A stretch of 64,000 bases of DNA, from the NCBI RefSeq assembly GCF_004923295.1, contig NZ_CP039637.1, positions 372,001 through 436,000 of the forward strand. The letters run 5' to 3'. The position numbers and the translations under genes were made by a program. The number at the start of each line of letters is the position of its first letter. Positions within the stretch are counted from its first letter, which is position 1. Shown piece after piece: positions 58,597-64,000 of this stretch. Below the pieces are notes generated by a model that saw only the letters and a program-made list of their open reading frames with translations, was not told the origin of the DNA and searched no databases. This stretch comes from Azospirillum sp. TSH100. GTDB lineage: Bacteria > Pseudomonadota > Alphaproteobacteria > Azospirillales > Azospirillaceae.

Positions 58597-60447
58597 ATGA
58601 CATCCATCACGCTCCCCATCCTTCTTCTGCTCGGGGGCTTCGTCCTGCAACTGCTGCTCGGCCGCTGGCTGACGCCGGTGGGCAAGGGCGCGCTGGCGAC
58701 CGCGGCGGTCTTCGCCTCCTTCCTCGCCACCCTGACGCTGGTGCCCGCCAGCATGGCCGGTATCGCCATGGCGGCGCCTCTGCTGCCGGTTTGGGACGGG
58801 CCGTTCTCCATCGGTCTGCGCCTTGACGGACTGAGCGTCCTGTTCATGCTGATGGGGACCGGCATCGGTGCCGCCATCCTGCTGTTCTCCGTGCGCTACA
58901 TGGAGCATGAGGAACAGGGGACGACGCGCTTCTACGCGATCATGCTGGTCTTCATCGCCGGCCTGCTGCTGCTGTCCGGGGCCGCCGACATGCTGGGCGC
59001 CTATCTGGCCTGGGAGGTGATCGGGCTGTGCTCCTACAGTCTGGTCGGCTTCTGGTACCGGCAGCGGGCGGCGACCGACGGCGCCCGCAAGGTTCTCGTC
59101 ATCACCCATCTTGCGGGCTACGGCTTCCTGATCGGGCTGGTGCTGGTCTATTCCCGCGCCGGCACTCTGGTCTGGACCGATCCGGCGGTTGGGACAGCCT
59201 TCACGTCGGGCATCGCGGCGCTGTTCGTCGTCGCGGCGATGGCGAAGTCGGTGATGTTCCCGCTGCACAGCTGGATCCCTGAGGCGATGAACGCCCCGAC
59301 CCCGGTGTCGGCGCTGCTGCATTCGGCGTGCTACGTCAAGGCCGGCGTCTATCTCATCGCACGGATGTATGTGGTCGGGGATGGGCAGTGGCATGCGGCG
59401 CTGGAGGTGCCGCTGCTGGCGGTCGGCTGCGTCACCATTCTGGTCGGGGTCATCTTCGCCATGGCGCAGACCGACCTGAAGCGGCTGCTGGCCTTCCACA
59501 CCGTCAGCCAGCTCGGCTACATCGTCGTCGCCCTGGCGCTCGGCAGCGATCTCGGGCTGGCGGCGGGGCTGTTCTATTGCCTGAGCCACGCGCTGTTCAA
59601 GGGCACGCTGTTCATGTGCGCCGGCGCCATCCAGCACGCCACCGGCACCCGCGACCTGCGGGAACTGGGCGGGCTGGCCACCGCGATGCCGGGGACCGCG
59701 AAGGTGTGGATCGTCGCCGCCGCCTCGATTGCCGGTGTGCCGCTGACCAACGGCTTCGTCGCCAAATGGCTGCTGTTCGGTGCGGCGCTCGACAAGGGGC
59801 TGCTCATGGTGGTGCTGGTCGGCTGGATTGGCAGCATCCTGACCGCCTTCTCCTTCCTGAAGGCCACCGTCAACGCCTTCTACGGCGTGCCGTCGACGTC
59901 GCTGATCGGCAAGCACATTCACGAGGCGTCGCCCAGCATGCTGGCCGGCATGGGATCGATGGCCGGTCTGTGCCTGCTGTTCGGGCTGGCGCCGCAGCTG
60001 CTGATGGTGCCGGTGGTGGCGCCGGCGGTGCGCTCGCTGGGCTTCGACTGGGCGGTGCAGATGAGCTGGCTCGGCATCCTGACCGATCGCGGCGGCATCG
60101 CCGTGACCGTTGGCGGCCTTGTGGTGCTGGCGTCCGCCATGCTGGGGTTGCTGGTCTACCGGGTGGCCCAGGCGCCGGCCACCGGTCTGGTGTCGGTCTA
60201 TTCCGGTGGCGAGCCGCTGCCGGCCGGCGACCGTCCCGGTGCCGTCGATTTCGCCGAAATGGCGGAAAGCGCCTTCCATCCCGTCTATTCCCTCGATCCC
60301 GATCCCGTCTTCCTGCGGATCTGGCGCAGCCTGACCCGTGTGGCCGGCGCGGCGCAGATCTTGGCCGGCCGGCTGTTCGAGGATCGTCCGCTCCTGGCCA
60401 TCGGCCTTGCCGCTGTCGCGGCACTGGCCGGCGTGTGGCTGGTTTGA
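58597..60447 (+). CDS. NuoL/HyfB-like proton-translocating membrane subunit
   Basis: The 616-residue protein has about 14-16 membrane helices and the NuoL/Mrp antiporter motifs. WEVIGLCSYSLVGFW contains the conserved Glu on TM5. PLHSWIPEAMNAPTPVSALLHSACYVKAGVYL is the TM7-8 region with the key Lys and His. The TDLKRLLAFHTVSQLGY and FYCLSHALFKGTLFMCAGAI stretches also match. A long C-terminal amphipathic helix as in NuoL is not obvious. It should move protons or Na+ during electron transfer. Position after the MoaD gene makes it the first membrane part of the complex. Confidence 0.92.
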   Translation: MTSITLPILLLLGGFVLQLLLGRWLTPVGKGALATAAVFASFLATLTLVPASMAGIAMAAPLLPVWDGPFSIGLRLDGLSVLFMLMGTGIGAAILLFSVRYMEHEEQGTTRFYAIMLVFIAGLLLLSGAADMLGAYLAWEVIGLCSYSLVGFWYRQRAATDGARKVLVITHLAGYGFLIGLVLVYSRAGTLVWTDPAVGTAFTSGIAALFVVAAMAKSVMFPLHSWIPEAMNAPTPVSALLHSACYVKAGVYLIARMYVVGDGQWHAALEVPLLAVGCVTILVGVIFAMAQTDLKRLLAFHTVSQLGYIVVALALGSDLGLAAGLFYCLSHALFKGTLFMCAGAIQHATGTRDLRELGGLATAMPGTAKVWIVAAASIAGVPLTNGFVAKWLLFGAALDKGLLMVVLVGWIGSILTAFSFLKATVNAFYGVPSTSLIGKHIHEASPSMLAGMGSMAGLCLLFGLAPQLLMVPVVAPAVRSLGFDWAVQMSWLGILTDRGGIAVTVGGLVVLASAMLGLLVYRVAQAPATGLVSVYSGGEPLPAGDRPGAVDFAEMAESAFHPVYSLDPDPVFLRIWRSLTRVAGAAQILAGRLFEDRPLLAIGLAAVAALAGVWLV

Positions 60448-60469
60448 GCGCGGCCGGAGGACTCCAACC

Positions 60470-61675
60470 ATGGACATGGTATTGATTCCCCTCTTTCTGG
60501 CGATCGGGCTCGGCGTCGGGCTTTATGCAAGGGCGATCCCGCAGGGGAACGGCGGATGGTGGCGCTTCGCCGCCGCCACTGTCGCCCTGGCGGTTGCCGC
60601 CCGGTTGGCCGGGCATGGCTGGGCGGGAACTCTTTTGGCGTCGGCTGCCGAGCTGCTGGCGGTCGGCATGGTGTGGTGCGGCGGCACCGCCGAGGCCCGC
60701 GCCGCCGCCCGCAAATATCTGACCGCGGTGCTGCTCGCCACGCTGTGCGGCTGGACGGCGCTGGCGCTGATCCAGCTGGGTGCGGTGCGGCCCGCCGCTC
60801 CGTGGGACCGGCTGGCGCTGGCGTTGCTGCTGATCGGTGTGGCGCTGAAGCTGGGACTGGTTCCGGTCTATTTCTGGCTGCCGGCGGTGGCGCGGGCGTC
60901 GTCGGCGATGACGACGGCGCTGATCGTCGCGGTGGTCGATGTCGGCGGGTTCTGCGAGTTGCTGGCCTTGCGGGACGTTGCGCCCTGGATCTTCACCGAC
61001 TTCGCGCCGTTGTGGATCGGGCTGGCGGGGCTGTCGCTGCTGGGAGCCGCCCTGCTGGCGTTGGCCCAGCGCGAGCTGAAGCCGATGCTGGCCTTCTCCT
61101 CCATCGATGACATGGGCTATCTGCTGCTCGGGCTGGTGGCCGGTGGGGCCGACGGCATGGCCGGGGCCTGGTTCGGGATCCTGGGCCATGCGCTGGGCAA
61201 GATCGTGTTGTTCGGTGCCGTCGGTGCGGCGGAGTGGCATCTCGGCCGACCGGTGACGCTGGATGACCGAGGCCTGTCCACCCCGCTGCCGGTGGCGAGT
61301 GCCGCCTTCATGCTGGGGGCACTGGGCTTCATCGGCATCCCACCGACGCTGGGCTTCGTCGGGCATTGGCGGCTGTATCTGGCTGGTGCGGAACTGGGCG
61401 GGCCGGTGCTGCTGGCGGTGCTCTATGCATCGTCCGCCATGGCGCTGCTCTGCTATGTCCGCGCCATCCACAGGGTTTGGTTGGGGCCGGCAGACGGGCT
61501 CGTCGGCGCGCGGCCCCTGCCGCATGCCGCCGCCCTCGTGCTGCTGGCCTTCGCCGTGGCGCCGGTGCTGTTCGGTCTGGCGCCGAATGCGCTGCGCCCC
61601 GCTGCCGAACCCCATCCGCATGTCGCCGAATTGGCGATTGAACCGGCGGCCAACCCGACCGGAGGTGTGAAATGA
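60470..61675 (+). CDS. Second antiporter-like subunit (NuoN/NuoM/HyfF-type)
   Basis: The 401-residue protein has about 11-12 helices and reads as a shortened antiporter-like subunit. LKLGLVPVYFWLPAVARASSAMTTALI corresponds to the TM7-8 motif. LKPMLAFSSIDDMGYLLLGLVAG and ILGHALGKIVLFGAVGAAEWHLG match the later conserved blocks. It is shorter than NuoM or NuoN, so it may be an HyfF/MbhH-like module. CGGAGGA precedes the ATG. Its stop overlaps the following start by four bases. Confidence 0.85.
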   Translation: MDMVLIPLFLAIGLGVGLYARAIPQGNGGWWRFAAATVALAVAARLAGHGWAGTLLASAAELLAVGMVWCGGTAEARAAARKYLTAVLLATLCGWTALALIQLGAVRPAAPWDRLALALLLIGVALKLGLVPVYFWLPAVARASSAMTTALIVAVVDVGGFCELLALRDVAPWIFTDFAPLWIGLAGLSLLGAALLALAQRELKPMLAFSSIDDMGYLLLGLVAGGADGMAGAWFGILGHALGKIVLFGAVGAAEWHLGRPVTLDDRGLSTPLPVASAAFMLGALGFIGIPPTLGFVGHWRLYLAGAELGGPVLLAVLYASSAMALLCYVRAIHRVWLGPADGLVGARPLPHAAALVLLAFAVAPVLFGLAPNALRPAAEPHPHVAELAIEPAANPTGGVK

Positions 61676-62151
61676 ACCTGATCGAACGGGTCGTCGCCAT
61701 CTCGCGCCGGCGGTCCCCCTGGATTTGCCGGCTGAACGCGGGATCCTGCAACGGCTGCGACATCGAGATCACACCGCTGCTGAGCCCGCGCTACGATGCC
61801 GAACAGCTGGGGGTGGAACTGCATGGCACGCCCAAGCATGCTGACATCGTCCTGATCTCCGGCACGTTGACCCTGCGGTCGCGGGAGGCGATCCTCGACA
61901 TCTACGCCCAGGTTCCCAATCCCAAGGCGGTGGTGGCGCTGGGCTCCTGCCCGGCGTCGGGCAACGTCTTCGCCGGCAGTCCGCTGGTGCTGAGCGAGTC
62001 CCTGGACAGCGTTGTTCCGGTCGATGTCTGGGTGCCCGGCTGCCCGCCGCGGCCGCAGGCCATCCTGGACGGCATAGCCCGCGCCGCCAAGCTGCTGGAG
62101 GACGGCGCCACCAAAAGCCAATTGCAGAACTGGCTGGGGAGGCTGTCATGA
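61672..62151 (+). CDS. NuoB/HycG-like iron-sulfur subunit
   Basis: The 159-residue protein carries the proximal 4Fe-4S cluster of complex I and group 4 hydrogenases. The ligands are two Cys in NAGSCNGCDIEITPLLSPRYD, a third in VVALGSCPASGNVF and a fourth in WVPGCPPRP. This first pair is Cys-Asn-Gly-Cys as in hydrogenase small subunits; NuoB of respiratory complex I has a Cys-Cys pair instead. It thus belongs to the hydrogenase-type branch. It takes electrons from the NuoI-like ferredoxin subunit. Start and stop overlap both neighbours. Confidence 0.92.
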   Translation: MNLIERVVAISRRRSPWICRLNAGSCNGCDIEITPLLSPRYDAEQLGVELHGTPKHADIVLISGTLTLRSREAILDIYAQVPNPKAVVALGSCPASGNVFAGSPLVLSESLDSVVPVDVWVPGCPPRPQAILDGIARAAKLLEDGATKSQLQNWLGRLS

Positions 62152-63056
62152 ATGCCGTCTGGTCCTATCTGATCGCCTTCGCCGTCTGGCCGGGCCTGCT
62201 GTTCGCAGCCCCGCTCGGCTGGCTGGAGCTGTGGTTCATGCGCAAGCTGGTCGCCCGCTTGCAGGGTCGCCGGGGCCCGCCCTTCTTTCAACCCTTTTTC
62301 GATTTCATGAAGCTGCTGGGCAAGGAGACGGTGATCCCGCGCGGCGTCAACCGCGGCATCTTCCTGGCCCTGCCGCTGGTGTCGGTGGGGGCGGTGACGG
62401 CGGCGCTTGCCATCGTTCCGCTGCCCGGCAATCCGGTGCCGTCACTGCCTGGCGACGTCGTGCTGCTGCTGTACCTCATGGAAGTGCCGGTGCTGTGCGA
62501 GGTGCTGGCCGGCTATGTCAGCCGCTCCATCTACGGACAGGTGGCGGCGATGCGCGAGGCACTGCTGTCGCTGGCCTACAACCTGCCCTTCCTGGTCGCC
62601 ATCATTGCCATGGCGCAGGAGGCCGGCAGCTTCCAGATGAGCGCCTTGCAGGCTGCGCCATATGGGGTCGTGCATCTGCTGGCGGGGGCGACATTCCTGC
62701 TGGCGCTGCCGGCGCGGATGAAGCTGAATCCCTTCTCAATCGCCAATGCCGAGCATGAGATCGTCGCCGACAGTCACATCGAATACAGCGGCCCGCCGCT
62801 GGCCCTGTTCAAGCTGTCGCATGCCGTAGAGCTGGTTCTGCTGACCGAGCTGTTCGCCGTGGTCTTCATCCCGGCCACGCCCTGGCCGCTGCTGAACCTG
62901 CTGGTCTATCTGGCGGCGGGCGTCGCGGTGCTCGGCGGGGTGACGCTGCTGGCGACGGCGACGGCGCGGCTGCGGCTGGCGCAGGCCTTCCGTTTTTATT
63001 GGGTGTGGGGCGGCATTGCGTCGGCGGTCACCATGGCCGCCACGCTGGTCCGCTGA
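62148..63056 (+). CDS. NuoH/HycD-like membrane anchor subunit
   Basis: The 302-residue protein has eight membrane helices and the NuoH/HycD pattern. Early: MRKLVARLQGRRGPPFFQPFFDFMKLLGKE. Middle: a LLYLMEVPVLCEVLAGYVSRSIYGQVAAMREALLSLAYNLP stretch. Later: FSIANAEHEIVADSHIEYSGPPLALFKLSHAVELVLL, with the conserved Glu residues used in proton transfer. It couples the peripheral redox module to the antiporter-like subunits. It overlaps the NuoB-like gene by four bases. Confidence 0.92.
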   Translation: MNAVWSYLIAFAVWPGLLFAAPLGWLELWFMRKLVARLQGRRGPPFFQPFFDFMKLLGKETVIPRGVNRGIFLALPLVSVGAVTAALAIVPLPGNPVPSLPGDVVLLLYLMEVPVLCEVLAGYVSRSIYGQVAAMREALLSLAYNLPFLVAIIAMAQEAGSFQMSALQAAPYGVVHLLAGATFLLALPARMKLNPFSIANAEHEIVADSHIEYSGPPLALFKLSHAVELVLLTELFAVVFIPATPWPLLNLLVYLAAGVAVLGGVTLLATATARLRLAQAFRFYWVWGGIASAVTMAATLVR

Positions 63057-63067
63057 GGGGGTATGCC

Positions 63068-63598
63068 ATGGCCATGCTGAAAACCATCCTCGGCAATCTG
63101 CTGCGCCCGTCGCGCACCCGGGATCCTGCCGACATGCCGGACGTGCCGCCGGTTTATCGCGGTGCGCTTGCCCATGATGCCGCCCGCTGCACCGCTTGCG
63201 GCACCTGCGCCTTCGTCTGTGCGCCGAAGGCAATCAGCTTCACCCAGGATCCTGGCGTGTCGGTGTCCTGGCATTTTTTCATCGGCCAATGCTCCTTCTG
63301 CGGGCTGTGCGCGCAGAACTGCCCGACGCAGGCGATCAGCCTGAATGCGGACGTGCCGGCGGGGATGGACAGCGCGGCCGGCGACGGGTTGCGGCTGGAG
63401 AGCGTCGTCCACTTGCAGCCCTGTACCCGCTGCGGCGCTGCCCATGTGCCGCTGCCGGACGCGACGATGGCCGTGCTGTGGGGCACGGAGGAGGCCGAGC
63501 GCGGCTATTGCCCGGACTGCCGGCGCTGGGCGGCGAGCGCGCGGCTGCGCTCCGCCTTCGTCCCGGCCGCCGCGGAGGAGGTGCATCATGAGCGCTGA
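63068..63598 (+). CDS. NuoI/HycF-like two-cluster ferredoxin subunit with zinc-like tail
   Basis: The 176-residue protein has two 4Fe-4S motifs, CTACGTCAFVC and CSFCGLCAQNC, each with a following CP or CA segment, as in NuoI and HycF. After about residue 105 there is an added C-terminal part with CTRCGAAH and CPDC, two Cys pairs that could bind another metal. That extension is absent from NuoI, but HycF-type subunits of some formate hydrogenlyase complexes have related tails. It should relay electrons to the NuoB-like subunit. It overlaps the next gene by 11 bases. Confidence 0.9.
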   Translation: MAMLKTILGNLLRPSRTRDPADMPDVPPVYRGALAHDAARCTACGTCAFVCAPKAISFTQDPGVSVSWHFFIGQCSFCGLCAQNCPTQAISLNADVPAGMDSAAGDGLRLESVVHLQPCTRCGAAHVPLPDATMAVLWGTEEAERGYCPDCRRWAASARLRSAFVPAAAEEVHHER

Positions 63599-64000
63599 CA
63601 GTTCCCTCCGCCGGCTGACCGAAGCCTTGCAGGCCATTCCCGGTGTGCGGTCCGTCACCGACGACAACGGTGCCCTGTGGGCCGATGCTCCGCTGCTGGA
63701 TGTGGAGGCGATGGCCGCCACCATGGCGGACCTCGGCATCCGGCTCGGCACCGTCACGGCGATCCCGCATGCGGGGGATGGCGAAGCGACGGTGATCTAC
63801 CACTATATCGACGAACATCGGGTCATCAGCGTGAAGACCTGCACCCGCAACGGCGCGCTGCCTTCGCTGGCGCCGACCGTCCGGGCAGCATCCTGGGCGG
63901 AGCGCGAGATCCGCGACCTGTTCGCGGTGGAGTTCCCCGGCCATCCCAATCCGGTGCCGCTGATCCGGCCCGACGGCATCGATACCGCGACCCTGCGCGA
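63588..64000 (+). CDS. NuoC/HycE N-terminal-like subunit, truncated by the window edge
   Basis: About 137 codons are visible before the window ends. The stretch near the end, SWAEREIRDLFAVEFPGHPNPVPL, is the signature of the complex I 30-kDa/NuoC domain, which in group 4 hydrogenases forms the N-terminus of the large subunit (HycE). Whether this gene is NuoC alone or a HycE-like fusion cannot be decided from the visible part. It starts at an ATG with GGAGGAGGTG seven bases before, overlapping the preceding gene. The key question is whether the large subunit keeps the NiFe Cys ligands. Confidence 0.85.
   Translation, partial: MSADSSLRRLTEALQAIPGVRSVTDDNGALWADAPLLDVEAMAATMADLGIRLGTVTAIPHAGDGEATVIYHYIDEHRVISVKTCTRNGALPSLAPTVRAASWAEREIRDLFAVEFPGHPNPVPLIRPDGIDTATLR

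Overview
The window is strongly GC-rich, densely coded DNA from what looks like a free-living alphaproteobacterium of the Rhodospirillales, most likely Azospirillum or a close relative. The basis is GC-biased codon use, an RpoH-type sigma factor with an intact RpoH box, an MntR/Nramp pair, several sensor kinase, diguanylate cyclase and chemoreceptor genes, and a secondary-lipid (Pfa-type) synthase. I saw no tRNA, rRNA, CRISPR array or transposase gene. Short AT-rich stretches near 33.3-33.7, 43.4-43.8 and 53.4-53.5 kb break the pattern.

Region by region: (1) 1-2.8 kb is the edge of a Pfa-like lipid/polyketide synthase cluster (ketosynthase, PfaD). (2) 3.4-5.7 kb is a three-gene iron-linked membrane operon (DUF3649, PepSY, DUF3325) behind a Fur-like box. 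(3) 5.7-7.7 kb holds a small membrane protein, a LysR regulator and a cytochrome c; related 32-bp sequences precede the membrane-protein and cytochrome genes. (4) 7.7-8.9 kb is a divergent TetR/RidA pair with three operator-like palindromes. (5) 8.9-23.2 kb is an export and surface locus: two DUF4399 proteins, a CsgG-like lipoprotein, an OmpA protein, two DUF4384 proteins, a CHASE2 adenylate cyclase, a caspase-like/FGE-sulfatase fusion, a Crp-like regulator, two proteins built of curlin-like repeats and one with single copies of the motif. Five near-identical TGTG..CACA palindromes sit upstream of exported-protein genes here. (6) 23.4-33.1 kb is signalling and transport: GGDEF protein, SLC13-type transporter, CBS pair, TerB-like protein, response regulator and a large hybrid kinase. 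(7) 33.8-38.6 kb is a mixed set of small genes. (8) 38.7-43.3 kb is metal uptake (mntH, mntR, feoAB). (9) 43.8-54.99 kb carries an MFS/hydrolase/phosphatase operon, a chemoreceptor, an Ldh2-type dehydrogenase, a pyruvyl transferase and rpoH. (10) 55.1-64 kb carries hypA, an FNR-like box, and an operon joining tungsten-type aldehyde oxidoreductase (Fe-S subunit, catalytic subunit, MoaD) to complex-I/Hyf-like membrane modules; the operon runs off the window end.

Two parts look least described. The first is the curlin-like/CsgG-like locus, which also carries its own adenylate cyclase and Crp-type regulator together with repeated Crp-like sites. The second is the aldehyde oxidoreductase operon, in which proton-pumping complex-I-like subunits occupy the place where characterised aerobic or denitrifier AOR operons have a FAD subunit. 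Both are inferences from gene content. All families were assigned by reading the sequences, without database searches.
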